NCBI GenBank assembly: GCA_964059195.1
Contig: CAXKWD010000006.1
Span: 174,280,825-174,344,824, forward strand
Source of the DNA: Ectobius pallidus
Lineage: Eukaryota; Arthropoda; Insecta; Blattodea; Ectobiidae
Length of the DNA stretch: 64,000 bases
Direction of reading: 5' to 3'
This document shows positions 1 through 11,064 of this stretch, piece by piece; position 1 is the first letter of the stretch; each line of letters opens with the position of its first letter. Under the pieces are notes generated by a model, which had not been told where the DNA came from, did no database searches, and saw only the letters and a program-made list of their open reading frames with translations. A program made the translations under genes and the position numbers.

Positions 1-200
1 AAACAATTTCAAATTGAGACTAAACAATATCAAGTTGAGACTAAACAATATCAAGTTGAGACTAAACAATTTGTTTAGTCTCAATTTGAAATTGTTTAGT
101 CTCAATTTGAAATTGTTTATTCTCAATTTGAAATTGTTTATTCTCAATTTGAAATTGTTTAGTCTCAATTTGAAATTGTTTAGTCTCAACTTGAAGTTGA
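1..200. repeat. 21-bp satellite array with internal inversion
   Basis: Tandem array of a 21-bp unit (GTTTAGTCTCAATTTGAAATT and variants). Up to about position 70 the units run in one orientation; from there to about 200 they run in the opposite one, so the junction is a palindrome around AAACAATTTGTTT. Because 21 is a multiple of three, the array reads as an open frame with a seven-residue leucine-rich repeat, which is not evidence of coding. The left edge is cut by the window. Confidence 0.9.
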
Positions 201-323
201 AAAGGTATAGAAAATGACTGCAAAAGTACAAAAATATGACCAATTAGCTTTTAAAAATGACCAACAATTTGTATGAAAATACTAGCTTATTCATAAGAAT
301 TAGACCGATTCTACATTATTATA

Positions 324-631
324 GGGGTACGCCGTAGCGTAGTGGTTGAGGCGCTGCTCTACAAACCGGAAGGTCGCGGGTTCGATTCCCGATGGGGTCG
401 TTGGAATTTTTCAATTGGCCTAATCCTTCTGGTGGCACTATGGCCCTGGGGTCGACTCAGCCTATAACAGAAATGAGTACCAGGAGCAATCCTGGGGGTA
501 AAGGCGGCCGGTGCGTAAGGCTGACAACCTTACCACCTTCACGTGCCGAATGTCCAAAATCTGGGAGCCTCAACCTCCTGGAACCCTCTGGGCCTCCATG
601 GCCTGTATAGGGATCACTTTACCTTTACCTG
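324..631 (+). mobile_element. tRNA-derived SINE, family 1, full length
   Basis: A tRNA-like head carries a Pol III box A (TAGCGTAGTGGTTGAGG, 335-351) and a perfect box B (GGTTCGATTCC, 379-389). The body runs through the phrase 'ctaatccttctggtggcac' and ends in CTTTACC repeats. The copy is flanked by a 10-bp target duplication, CATTATTATA, at 314-323 and 632-641, which fixes both ends. The body's reading frame is a shadow carried by every copy of the family, not a gene. Confidence 0.92.
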
Positions 632-641
632 CATTATTATA

Positions 642-2967
642 TGCTGACTCAATTATAGGCTTCTAATTAGTTAAGTACTACAGTTAATTGCAAAACAGCA
701 AACACCGTCTTTCTGTATCCAAATAAAAATTATAACAAGATTTATTTATTTATGTTTGTTTAGAGTTCAATGTAAATAAATGCGCAAAAACTCTATATAA
801 TACAAGAAACAACACAAAATAAGAAAATAATTAATTTATATTTTTAAAAATTACCTACAAATATTAAATGTGAAAACAAAGACCATCAACTGGCCAAAAA
901 ATGACCAAATAATGACATTAATTTTTTTTAAAAGACCTAAAATAAAATGTAACAAAATAAATAAGATACCAGTTGCTCAACTAAGATATATTTTATGATC
1001 TGTCGCCTAGGCCTTTCGGTGTCTCTACACCATCTTCAGGGCATCGCAAAAATTGATCGAGCTCAACGGTGTTGAACATCTATTTCAATAAAAGACCTAA
1101 AAGTTAAAAATGGTGGAAAATAACAAAAATTTACCCAAAAAATTACAATTTTTACTATCTAGGAGTCAGAATATCTGCAGTAGTGGGCAACCTCCATGAT
1201 GTGCCAGTTAAAAGATGACATGTCATCAAAATCCGAGCCCTGCTATTGAGAAAATAAAACATTGTTAACACTATAGTTGATCAAGGTCCTGTTTGAACGC
1301 AAATTTCAGTTGTAAGAGTGTCAGAGTTGACACTCTGCTGAAGATGTGGGAACAAACCCCCGAAACGACCCTCCAGATACATAAATATATTTTTTGCACT
1401 CCTTAGCTAATTAGTGGTACTTACGAATATTGTTGCCGTGGATCGTAACTTGACATTCCCGCACGCAATCTGGTTGCTATGAAAACAAAAAAAAATCTCC
1501 CTGCAGTAAAAATTACAAAAAGCACAAGTGCCGTAAGTAAAATCATCATAATACAAGCCTTTATGGAACCAAGGCCCCCTAGTTTGTGGCGACTTTAACA
1601 GGACAAATTTCGGTTCCCATAACAACAAACACATGCGAATCACTTTCTGAAATATAACATCCATTTCAATAGTGTATATACATAATATTTTCAGCTAATA
1701 TCACAATTAATATAATTAAATTGATATAAATAATCATCGTGCAAAAAATAGCATGCAATACTCGTGCCGTAAGCGCATAACGGATCTCGGAAATTGAAAA
1801 AACTCTTTCTTCGATCCGTATGCACCGCTTACGGCACTTGTATCGCAATATATTATTATTTGAGTAGTTTTAATAAAGCGCTAAAGTCGGACACAATAAT
1901 AATTATCAAATAAACAATTCTTGAAAAAAGTTCTGCCAAGGTATGAAAGCAAAGCAAACATGGAAAACACTTCTGTGGATGTTTTACAGTCAAATTTCCC
2001 TCCATTTATTTCAATTGCATGTTTGCAGATATGTATCACAAGAGAAAACATGTAAGATATAAGAAGGCTGTGTCAATGTGAAAATGTTACATCTTGTTGC
2101 GCCGTGTTATCAGATGGCTTTGTACTGTCTTCTCCTTACATGAGACTTGCTCTTTTCATGTCCTCTAGGAACTGTCCTAATACACACCATCTTCAACAAC
2201 CATTTGATGTACAGAAATGCTCAGAATTTGCCCTAATGACGATTTCTGTGACATTTTAGCTCTCTTATTCCTTGGATTCATAAACTAAAGAATAGCATCA
2301 TAAGATGACTTATGATGATATCGTAGTTATATTACAAGAACAACACAATGCAGAGTAGGACAATCTGAAAATAATTTTCGGCTGATAAGCGTAATGAAAA
2401 CTGTTTTTCTTAGGTTTTCTCGATGTAAATTTTTTCAGGATTATTTGATATTTTCTGTAACTTATTCTAGAAAGTATTAAACTAAATCATCTTCAGTAAA
2501 AAAGACAAAGCCTCAGTTCATTAATAATTTTATAACTTGCGATAATATAAATTTAACAAAGTTTATATTTAATATATTTTGCACATGAAATTGAGCTAAA
2601 ATGCAAGTATAAGGAAACAACACTTTGAACACACTTAAAATTCTAAATTCGTCAAACTAAAGTTTGTTGAGCGCCGCCTGTGAAAAAAAAAAATTGGAAA
2701 CTATTTCAATCTGGGATTTCTGTCATACGGCCAGAATTAAGAATCTATGGGGATTTTTCAGTAGTGAAACATCCCTTTCCCGGGTTCAGGACTGGGCGTT
2801 TGTCAGTAGGTTCAGTCTTAGGTTAAGATAATGCACATTGTGCGCGATTCCTTAATTATAATATTAGCCTTGTCCACATAAAAAAATCACTGTTTAATGA
2901 AACGTTAAATACAAAGTATAACTAATTTTTCATATGTTTCCAATTATAAATACCTGGCTTAATAATC
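642..2967. other. A+T-rich intergenic DNA, unidentified old repeats
   Basis: No coding sequence is recognisable. The stretch up to about 960 (with 215-323) has the 'aaatatgaccaa' wording of hAT-type family C and may be a decayed relative. At 1000-1050 and 1320-1375 there are 'ctgaagatg...gaaac'-type phrases, on opposite strands, of the kind seen near 3' ends of some retroelements. The phrase 'gtgccgtaag' occurs at about 1530 and 1763. The remainder looks like unremarkable A+T-rich sequence. Confidence 0.5.
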
Positions 2968-3192
2968 GTTGCTAGGCAACAGACTATTATATAAGATGGA
3001 GTTGCTAGGCAACAGACTATTTTATAAGTTGGCGATGCTAGGCAACAGTTTATTTTATAAGTTGGCGTTGCTAGGCAACAGACTATTATATAAGATAGTG
3101 TTGCTAGGCAACAGACTATTTTATAAGATGGCGTTGCTATTAAGTTATATAAGATGTCGTTACTTGGCAACAGATTTTTAAGTAAAATGACG
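2968..3192. repeat. Minisatellite of ~33-bp units with X-box-like palindrome
   Basis: About seven imperfect units of roughly 33 bp, each starting with GTTGCTAGGCAAC followed by 'agactattttataagatgg'. The 13-bp core is an inverted repeat (GTTGC/GCAAC) fitting the RFX X-box half-site arrangement with a short spacer. Unit length near a multiple of three leaves both strands open for about 70-100 codons, but the frames only repeat the unit and are not genes. The array ends in 'ttaagtaaaatg', as the second array near 4450 does. Confidence 0.88.
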
Positions 3193-3915
3193 TTGGTGAG
3201 GATAGCTTTTTGTATGAAAATAATCAATAGCTGCCATTTGAACTTTGTGTAACTAGTATGTACATATTGGGCCTGCTCCTACAGCGGATTGAAGGCTGCT
3301 CTTTTCACAGCCTTCTAAATGCATGAGCCTGACAAAGTGATGGGTTCCATGGGACTACAGAGCCATGCTTAATGCGTATAGACAAGCCTTGTCCTGCGTG
3401 GAGTGAATGCAAGCGGACAGCACTGGCGCAATTACACGCGAGCTGTATCTTACCCGTCTTTAATTGATCATCAAATCAATGAACAAACTCTGATGCGTAC
3501 TTAAAGGTGGACATTCAGCTTTCGGTGAAATTCATCGGTCAGAAATAGGTGAATTTCATTTTTTTTTCATTTGTTTTCCTCAGCTCTACAATCTTGAAAT
3601 CTGACATAGCATACTCTCTATTGACTACTTCTATAATTGATTACTATTTTCAAAATTAATCAAACTGTTACAGTTACGGGTAATTATCGTTACAAAATGG
3701 CAGCCACGTTTCATGCACTGAAAAGCCGTTTCCTTGATAACTTCCACAAATATCAATATTTCTGAGTGATTGCTTTCTGTGTATTTGTTAATATCATATG
3801 AACAACACTATCTACAATCATTCATTTGACATTAATAATTTATTGTTTTAAATATATGTATATTATATATGAAAAAGAAATTTAAAAAAATTTAAAAATA
3901 CTTAAACTGTAGATA
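3193..3915. other. Intergenic, nothing identified
   Basis: Moderately G+C-rich from about 3260 to 3500, then A+T-rich. I see no frame, inverted repeat or known element that I can support. Confidence 0.4.
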
Positions 3916-3917
3916 TT

Positions 3918-4170
3918 CTACAGATTGTCCTCCCACCTACGTCTAGGTCATCCAAGTAGTCTTTTCCCTTCGGATCTCCCAGTCAATACTTTTGAGATAT
4001 GTCTTTCCTCCCCCATTTCATCCTCCGTGATTTAATTGCCCTTATTATATTTGGTGAAGAGTACAGGTCATGAAGCTCGTCGTTATGCAGTTTTCATCTC
4101 TCTTAGGCCCAAATATTTTCCTAAGCCCCCTGTTTCGAACACTCCCAGATTATGTTCTTCCTAATCAGTA
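3918..4170 (-). mobile_element. LINE fragment (family L1a), 3' coding end
   Basis: Read on the minus strand, broken frames match the other family-L1a copies in this window (12841-13250 and 33655-34205): the 'GLxKxxG' stretch, then 'EDEMGEERHISKVLTGR' and 'EGKRLLG'. These phrases are usual at the end of non-LTR retrotransposon ORF2 proteins of insects. Several stops and frameshifts make it a dead fragment. Confidence 0.75.
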
Positions 4171-4261
4171 AGCAGCCAACATTAGGTAGACCTATATAAC
4201 AATATTAATAGTACAAAGCCTGTCCTTTGTATATCAGAAGAATGAGAAATTTTGCCTATTA

Positions 4262-4308
4262 ACTCCATCTGGCACTTTGTTATATCAGCTTACCTGATTT
4301 TATTTTAC
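4262..4308 (-). mobile_element. End fragment of the AAGTGCCAG-family transposon
   Basis: The sequence 'ctggcactttgttatatcag' followed by 'cttacctgatttta' is the terminal segment of the family seen complete at 25632-26519 and 47012-48214. Only this end is present, directly next to the second X-box minisatellite. Confidence 0.6.
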
Positions 4309-4315
4309 TATTACG

Positions 4316-4456
4316 TAAGACGGCGTTGCTAGGTAACAGACTATTATTATAATATGGCGTTGCTAGGTAATATACTATTTAATATAATGGCGTTGCTTGG
4401 CAACAAACTATTTTATAAGATGGAGTTGCTAGGCAACAGATTTCTTAAGTAAAATG
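4316..4456. repeat. Second X-box minisatellite array
   Basis: Four units of about 33 bp of the same family as 2968-3192, with cores GTTGCTAGGTAAC, GTTGCTAGGTAAT, GTTGCTTGGCAAC and GTTGCTAGGCAAC. It ends in 'cagatttcttaagtaaaatg', matching the end of the first array, which suggests that both are pieces of one dispersed element or a duplicated locus. Confidence 0.85.
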
Positions 4457-5727
4457 TGTAAACTGTCAAATATCTGTATTTGTGTCCAATGAGTTGTGCA
4501 CAAAGATATTTCATCTTTAGGCACGAATACAGGCAAACACAATGCCCTTATAGGACAATAAAGAAGTCCGTCCAGCTCAGTGTATCTTGGTTCGAATCCA
4601 TCATTAACGTCAAAAAGCCGCCTCTGTTATAATACGCTAGGATTTACAATGCAGTAATGTGGTCCGATTTAAAAAACCGGTCAGTGTACAAAGACAGTGT
4701 ACGCTTGTTGAACATTGTACACTGTGTGTTGAGCCTGTGAGTTATGTAGCCACGGATTACACTGAATAAAGATGTCCAGTACAGTCCTGTGCAAGAATAA
4801 CTCATTCGCTTTGTCACAACACATTCTTATAAAAGTCAAGAGTTACGAAATGGCAACAGATCGTCGTATTAAACGTAGCATGAGAAAAAGAGTTCTTAAA
4901 TTTAAATTTAAATGTACAAATGTCATAAAATCTATATAAGAGGAAGTGTTTGTCTGTGCGCGATGCCCAGCGAAATCTACTGCACGCAGAGATCTGAAAT
5001 TTTAAACATAGATGGACTGAAGGGTGGGCGAATGCACCTCGAAGCCGGATATTTTATTTTCGCTATCGTTCGCGAGTTATGAGTGGAAAACTGGCAGAAA
5101 ACGCGATTCTTTTCGCTATCCAAGCATCAGTTTTCAGTAATATATTTCATTTGTCACATCAGTTGCAGGTGGCTTTGCCGTTTTTTTTGTCATGATTTGG
5201 AAATAAGGATAATCGCTTCATTTTATAAGCCCACCCTGGTCGATTAATTTGTTTATAATGCCAAGGCTTGCAGACATCTGAAATTTTCAACATATACGAA
5301 AGAGGGATAATGAATTAGGCCTAAATGGGCATACATTGATAAATTTCCACGGATCTCACTATGCTGGGAGTTTTTTGGGCCAGGGAACTCAAAATCTGAG
5401 GTCTTTTTTCCCAGGCGGCGCTTTCTGATCGTGGAATGTACTCCAAAGTCGAATTTTTAGCTATTTCATTAATTATATTAATCGTTTAGGCCTATGAATG
5501 TTTCGCGTGCAAGCGGTAATAAATATAATGTTTTAATTATTTTCATATCATTTTTTAATCTTCGAATTAATTATTCTGGGCGAAGTTAGTTTCTAATAAA
5601 CGCAAAAGCCGCTGTAAGTGGAGGGGAAAATCTTAATAATCAAATATACTGTTAAGTAGAAGCGATTTTTAGCCACTTTGCTAATAAGGAGATTTCTTAA
5701 AAAATTTAGTTTGAAATATCAACAATA
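4457..5727. other. Intergenic, nothing identified
   Basis: Mostly A+T-rich with no supported gene or complete element. A short 'ggttcgaatcca' near 4592 looks like a Pol III box B, but the possible box A is too close for a tRNA. Confidence 0.4.
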
Positions 5728-5735
5728 CCCTAGAG

Positions 5736-6986
5736 CAGCGTTTCTCAACCTTTTTGAACCCGAGGACCACTAAAATGTCTAAAAAAATTTACGGACCCCT
5801 AATTTTATATCCCATTTTTAAAAGTAGGCTATATGTAGGCCTATATTCTTAATATTTGGGATATTAATTATAGGTCATTATAACGAAATAAATCTAAATA
5901 CATTTTTTTTAAATTCAATGGAAACACAGTTATTGTAATTGGAAGTAAAGTATTGAGAGTTTAATATTTATTACCAATTTGATTAAATAATTAGGAATTA
6001 TGTTATTAGTAATAACTAGGGACCGGATTTTTAGGTTTTTAAAAACACTGTTTTAGGTTTTCCATTAGGTGAAATAGTTTTTTTTAGGTTTTTTGTCCAA
6101 AATATCGTTTTTGGGTAGAATAATTGGTTTAATGAATTTGAATGTGCTACATAGGATTCAATACATAATACTTGTAAAGTTTAACTTAACAAAATTAAAT
6201 TAAATTTGTGTAAACTTGCTTTAGGACAATATTATACAATTGAAGAAAGAAAGCGTAAACAATCAAAAGAAGCAGTGAACATAAGATTGTCTCACATTTC
6301 CTGGTTACAGTATATCACTAAATATCTTTCAAGATTCTCAACTGAGAAGTTATTCCTGTTATCTCTTAGAATACATTTGAAGGCAGAAAATGTCCTTTCA
6401 ACCTCACATGACGTCAACATGTTCGTATGAATATTTTAAAAGGAATACGCAGGTACTCTTATAGTTCCTCTCTTGATACTGTCATCCTAGACGACAATGG
6501 GTTGAACGAAACGCTGGTGGTATTAATTTCAACCCGACAAAAATTGTCTCTCCGCAAAATATCGATTTCTCAACTGACAAACAAAAAAGACAAAAACGTA
6601 GCCTAAATTAGATATTTTAGGTTTTTTATCCCGTTTAGGTACATTTAGGTTTTTATACCCCATTTAGGTATTTTTAGGTGCCACAGAATTAATGTGGGTG
6701 AATCCTATGGACATGATTCGAAAAAGTGTGTGATCGCTTTTTGTTTTGAAAGTAAGGAAAAAAATAGGTAAAAACCTAAGAATCCGGTCCCTAGTGATAA
6801 CATTACTTTTAATGAGACGGTTGAGCTTGTCGCCTCTTGCAGACTACCTGGATATCTGGCTCAATATTAGTCAAATTTAGTCGAAGATCAGCAGATACAT
6901 TAAGTCATCTTAATTATGTCTGCGGACCATCCGCAACATCGTCGCGGACCACCAGTGGTCCGCGGACCATAGGTTGAGAAACGCTG
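5736..6986. mobile_element. hAT-type non-autonomous element (CAGCGTTTCTCAACC ends)
   Basis: The left end CAGCGTTTCTCAACC and right end GGTTGAGAAACGCTG are perfect 15-bp inverted repeats. Flanks CCCTAGAG (5728-5735) and CCCTAAAG (6987-6994) form an 8-bp target duplication with one mismatch, as expected for hAT transposition. The subterminal 'gcggaccac' and 'cgaggaccact' motifs are typical of this end type. No transposase remains. The element is split by a second hAT-type insertion at 6017-6793. Confidence 0.9.
6017..6793. mobile_element. hAT-type element, family B (TAGGGACCGGATT ends), nested
   Basis: Terminal inverted repeats TAGGGACCGGATT / AATCCGGTCCCTA, with flanks GTAATAAC (6009-6016) and GTGATAAC (6794-6801), an 8-bp target duplication with one mismatch. 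The interior repeats 'ttttaggtttt' near both ends. A 74-codon frame inside has no recognisable domain. It lies wholly inside 5736-6986, so it inserted later. The second copy at 10196-11056 has a different middle part. Confidence 0.9.
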
Positions 6987-6994
6987 CCCTAAAG

Positions 6995-7595
6995 TATACC
7001 TGCGCACAATTTTATGACGTTTGGACGCATGGAACCGTTTCCATAGCAACTGGTATCAGAAGGCTGAGAAGTATAAACATTTTGAGGGGCACTGTACGTC
7101 TTTAGGAAAGTCTATTAAGAACTTTATTAAAAGCTGATAATATACGTTACGGAGCCGTGAATAGAGGGATTTGTCTAATCCGTGCTGCCACCCTTTCACG
7201 TGGCGAGGCATCGAACTCAAACAAGAGATGGAGTGTGCAGGCTAGAGCGGCACAAGTGCACTGCGACAAGAAATCAAATGGTCTTCTTCGATGGTTACCA
7301 GAATTTGGTTTGACCCGAGGTACTGGCTTCATTGCTTGGCACTCGGGGGGTAAGGGAGGGCACAAAAAAAAAAAAAAAAATATGCAGAGGTAAGGAATTA
7401 TCAGCAGTATTTTGAAACTGTGAGGGTGTAACTGAATGTAAAAAGGGCCATGGGTGAAATATGTTAAAATTATTTTCAAACCAGATTTTCATGAATCTAT
7501 AGAATTTTACTTCAATTGAACATCTCATGACAAAGTATGAGGAGAATTTTTCTCCTAAAACATTCTCATTCATAATTAATGGATTTCGTATCCGT
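6995..7595. other. Intergenic, with G+C-rich patch before a poly(A) run
   Basis: The patch from about 7155 to 7360 is richer in G+C than its surroundings and is followed by an A-run of 17-18 bases at 7363-7380, so it may be the 3' end of a retroposed sequence. Neither strand gives a protein I recognise. An X-box-like palindrome GTTTCCATAGCAAC lies at 7037-7050. Confidence 0.35.
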
Positions 7596-7765
7596 TAACA
7601 CACCATTCCGGTCATGGAAACAACCATTAACGGCCGTGGGAGTCGGCATGCTGACCACATGCCCCCCGATCCTGCCATCTGCCTATGGTAGATGACGCAG
7701 CTGTAGGGTGGTAGGCCTTGTCCCTTCAGGGATGTAGCGCCACGGAGTTTAGTTTAGTTTTAATA
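7596..7765 (+). repeat. Probable retroposon 3' tail
   Basis: A G+C-rich 150-bp module (around 'gtcggcatgctgaccac' and 'cttcagggatgtagcgcc') ending in a short tandem tail 'tttagtttagtttt'. The tail form suggests the 3' end of a LINE or SINE. There is no second copy in the window and the family is not identified. Confidence 0.4.
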
Positions 7766-7789
7766 CACCATTAACAACATTAATAAAAT

Positions 7790-8634
7790 CAGCTAAACGT
7801 ATGTAACAAAGTGCCAGAATGCTTTTGTTTAATCAGTTATTATTGCAAGTATGACATGCAGAAAATAAGTTATTTTTGTTTTCGATTTCCGAGTTAAACT
7901 CCAGATCGATTCATTAAGCAGGGCTTACGAAAGAACAAAGATGTAGTTTGATAAGCATATGTGAAGGAATATGTGAATAGTGTTATTTGTTAAACCTAAC
8001 TTTATTGGGACTTAAAAAGCCGTATATGAACACTGTAAAACAATATATTGTCATGAGAAGTTTACATTTGATAAATTCCTTCTAATATATTACAATGAAA
8101 TAGGCACTAAATTGGGCAATCACTCAACCGATTTGGTTTAAAATCAATAGGCTTCTTCCCATGGACGTTATAAATGTATATAGGCCTACCAAGTTTTATG
8201 AAAATCCGATAAACCATATTTGAGTTATAGCGCTTTTCTAATATAATACCTTAAAAGTAGGCACTAAATTGGGCATTACTCCGGAACCGGTCAACCGATT
8301 TGGTCCAATGTCAATAGGCTTCTTCCCATGGATGTTATAAATGTATATACCAAGTTTCATGAAAATCCGATAAAGCATATTTGAGTTATAGCGCTTTTCT
8401 AATATATTACCATAAAAGTAGGCACTAAATTGGGCATTACTCCGGTACCTGTCAACCGATTTGGTTCAAAATCAATAGGCTTCGTCCCATGGACGTTGTA
8501 AATGCGTATACCAAGTTTCATGAAAATCCGATAAAGCGTGTTCGAGTTATCGCGCGTAAAGACACACGGACAGACAGACAGACTGACATATTCCTGTCCC
8601 CAAACAATTTCATAAAGTACCATTCTGGCACTTA
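7790..8634 (+). mobile_element. AAGTGCCAG-family transposon, copy 1
   Basis: Begins with 'aaacgtatgtaacaaagtgc' and ends 'cattctggcactt', so AAGTGCCAGAATG and CATTCTGGCACTT form subterminal inverted repeats. The right half holds about three tandem ~158-bp units, each with 'ggcactaaattgggcatta', a CCGGT box, 'ccaagtttcatgaaaatccg' and 'ttgagttat', then a run of 'ggacagacagac'. Non-autonomous. Unit-derived frames on the opposite strand are not genes. Confidence 0.8.
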
Positions 8635-8660
8635 ATAATAATAATAATAGTAATGATAAC

Positions 8661-8697
<37 letters not shown>
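8635..8697. repeat. (AAT)n microsatellite
   Basis: About 60 bp of AAT repeats with a few interruptions, directly behind the right end of the preceding transposon. Confidence 0.95.
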
Positions 8698-8699
<2 letters not shown>

Positions 8700-8984
8700 G
8701 AAACCTATTTCGGCTTTTTTTAAGAGTTCCGCCGTGGTCAAGAAGTTCTGATGTAAGGCATAGACAAACACCTGGGCATTGCAAACTGCACCTGCTTTAG
8801 ACCGACTGCAGTAAAGCAATAATGCAACTTGCACATGCAACGCTAACAAGCCGTGTCTGGTCACGCATGGAACTAATATGTACACATAACAAGCTTGTCA
8901 ATTCTGCATTGCGTGATTGTGCATTCACTTTCCACCACATACAAAGCTGAGGCAGAACTTCAATCTAGGATATCTGTCTGTCTG

Positions 8985-9835
8985 TTTGGAACCCTATAGC
9001 CCCTTATGCTGGGGCGAAGGGGCCTCTGTTACCGATGTGAATTTTGTTACGCTTATTTTCCGAGAGAGGGCAGAGAGACAGGTGGTAAGCCCATCGCTTC
9101 TCAACCCCCCTCAGGAAACTAAGGTAAACCCAGGGTTGCCATACGTACGACTATAGTCGTACACATACGACAATTTCACAGATTTGTACGACGTACAACG
9201 CAATCATGAGTCGTACGCCTATTTGTACGACAATTTTTACATAGCGTTTTATATATTTTTAATCAATCTACTGACGAATTTTAAATGTTGATGTGTATCC
9301 AGATTTTTATTTTCTCATGGTTTTTGTTATAGTCTAAGCATGTTGCTAAACTCAATATGACTGGAAATAATTACAATAATTACAACACTGAGGCAAGTAC
9401 TGTTTATTTAATTTTATTGTATTTAATCAAATTTAGCACATCGGAAGATAATAAAACACGCCTAATCATTTAAAAATAAGTTGATTTACTAGCAATTACA
9501 TGACATTTTATGTAAGGTGCAAAGAACCGATTAATAATAATAATAATAATAATAACAGTTATTATTATTAACGCAATACGTTCATTACACTGAAAAATCA
9601 CAAAGTATACGACAGTTTTAACTAGCATACGACTATTTTCGGATATTGGTACGACTGTTCTTCGTTTTTGATCTGGCAACCCTGGGTAAATCTACGACAC
9701 GGGACCCCCAGCTTAAAGTCCCTCCCGGAGGACTCCGTGCCCAGGATTTTTACGTCATGACCGCGACCGGGTTTGATCCCGCGACCTTCGGATCTAGAGG
9801 CGGGCACCGCGGCCGATATAATGTAGGATATAACT
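8985..9835 (+). repeat. G+C-rich retroposon-like module split by a hAT insertion
   Basis: Two G+C-rich halves (about 8985-9130 and 9685-9830) are separated by the A+T-rich element 9131-9684. The right half contains 'cgggtttgatcccgcgacc', which resembles a box B/T-arm and suggests a tRNA-derived or tRNA-tailed retroposon. There is no other complete copy in the window, so the class is uncertain. Confidence 0.45.
9131..9684. mobile_element. hAT-type element, CAGGGTTGCCA ends, long copy
   Basis: Inverted ends CAGGGTTGCCA / TGGCAACCCTG, flanked by GGTAAACC (9123-9130) and GGTAAATC (9685-9692), an 8-bp duplication with one mismatch. Both subterminal regions are dense in GTACGAC/GTCGTAC words on both strands, a plausible transposase-binding cluster. 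An (AAT)n tract lies near 9530-9555. No transposase frame. Confidence 0.88.
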
Positions 9836-9939
9836 ACCCGATTTTATTTATTGACTAGAGAAACCTATGAACTTTCTCCCTTTTGACAAAAGCCAGAAAA
9901 ACTGGAATTTAGCTAAGTAACCTAATTAGGCTAAAAATG

Positions 9940-10137
9940 TTCCCTATACAGACCATGGAAGGCCAGACGGTACCAGGAGTTAGAGACTCCCAGATTTTTA
10001 GACATTCGGCATATGAAGGTGGTAATGTTGTCAGCCTTACGCACAGGCCGCCTTACCCCCAGGATTGCTCCTGGTACTCATTTCTTTTAGAGGCTGAGTA
10101 GACCCCGGGCCATAGTGCCACCAGAAGGATTAGGCCA
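9940..10137 (-). mobile_element. SINE family 1, 5'-truncated copy
   Basis: The reverse complement of the family-1 body, running from the 'ccctatacag' tail end at the left to 'ggattaggcc' at the right. It lacks the tRNA-like head. Confidence 0.85.
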
Positions 10138-10195
10138 CTACGCGTATCTAATTGGAATAGGTTCACCATTATAGTCCATAGTCGTTTATAATCAC

Positions 10196-11056
10196 TAGGG
10201 ACCGGATTTTTTAGGTTTTGTAAAACACTGTTTTAGGTTTTCCATTAGGTGAAATAGTTTTTTTAGGGTTCTTGACCAAAATATCGTTTTCGGGTAGAAT
10301 AATTGGTTTAATGAATTTGAATGTGCTACATAGGATTCAATACATAATACTTGTAAAGTTTAACTTAACAAAATTGACTTAAATTTGTGTAAACTTGCTT
10401 TCGAACAGAGCAGACGTAGAAACCCGCGGGGTGCAACGTCATAAAATAACCTCAGAAGAAGAAGAAGAAGAAGAAGAAGGGGAAAAATGATGAAATTCAG
10501 GTCATCGCCATCCACTGCCGTAATAAACTCGATTTCATTTGTTTCGGCATAATTAACACGTCTTCTTAAAACTCACAGTGTGACCACTCAGTATGAATAA
10601 CAGGGAAGTACTAAAGGCAAACAAAAAACAAGCGCTTTAAAACACAGAAATCTATATCCTTGTTCATACACGGCAACAATGGTTGTTCGTGCGAATATTT
10701 TAAAAGGAATACGCCGGTACTCTGTTCCTCTCTTGATACTGTCCATCCTAGACGACAATGGGTTGAATGAAACGCTGGTGGTATTAATTTCTACCCGACA
10801 AAGTTATTATCTCTCCGCAAAATATCGACGTCTCAACTGACAAACAAAAAAGACAAAAAAGTAGCCTAAATTAGATATTTTAGGTTTTATATCCCGTTTA
10901 GGTATATTTAGGTTTTTATACCTCATTTAGGTATTTTTAGGTGCCACAGAATTAATGTGGGTGAATCCTATGGACTTGATTCGAAAAAGTGTATGAGCGC
11001 TTTTTGTTTTGGAAGTAAGGAAAAAAATAGGTAAAAACCTTAGAATCCGGTCCCTA
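10196..11056. mobile_element. hAT-type element, family B, copy 2
   Basis: The same ends as 6017-6793 (TAGGGACCGGATT / AATCCGGTCCCTA) with a perfect 8-bp target duplication ATAATCAC at 10188-10195 and 11057-11064. The two copies match closely over their outer parts, but here the middle holds a different segment with a (GAA)n tract at about 10457-10480. No coding capacity. Confidence 0.93.
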
Positions 11057-11064
11057 ATAATCAC

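Noticed and set aside
392..610. Frame encoding a proline- and glycine-rich peptide, repeated at several loci
   Set aside because: It is the body of SINE family 1, present in all copies in both orientations.
2922..3227. Open frames on both strands through the 33-bp array
   Set aside because: Unit length near a multiple of three keeps all repeats in frame; the peptides are only the repeat unit.
4568..4606. Box B-like ggttcgaatcca with a nearby box A-like word
   Set aside because: The boxes are too close together and no cloverleaf can be formed.
7147..7479. 110-codon minus-strand frame over a G+C patch
   Set aside because: Includes the translated poly(A) run as a phenylalanine stretch; it looks like retroposed sequence and not a gene.
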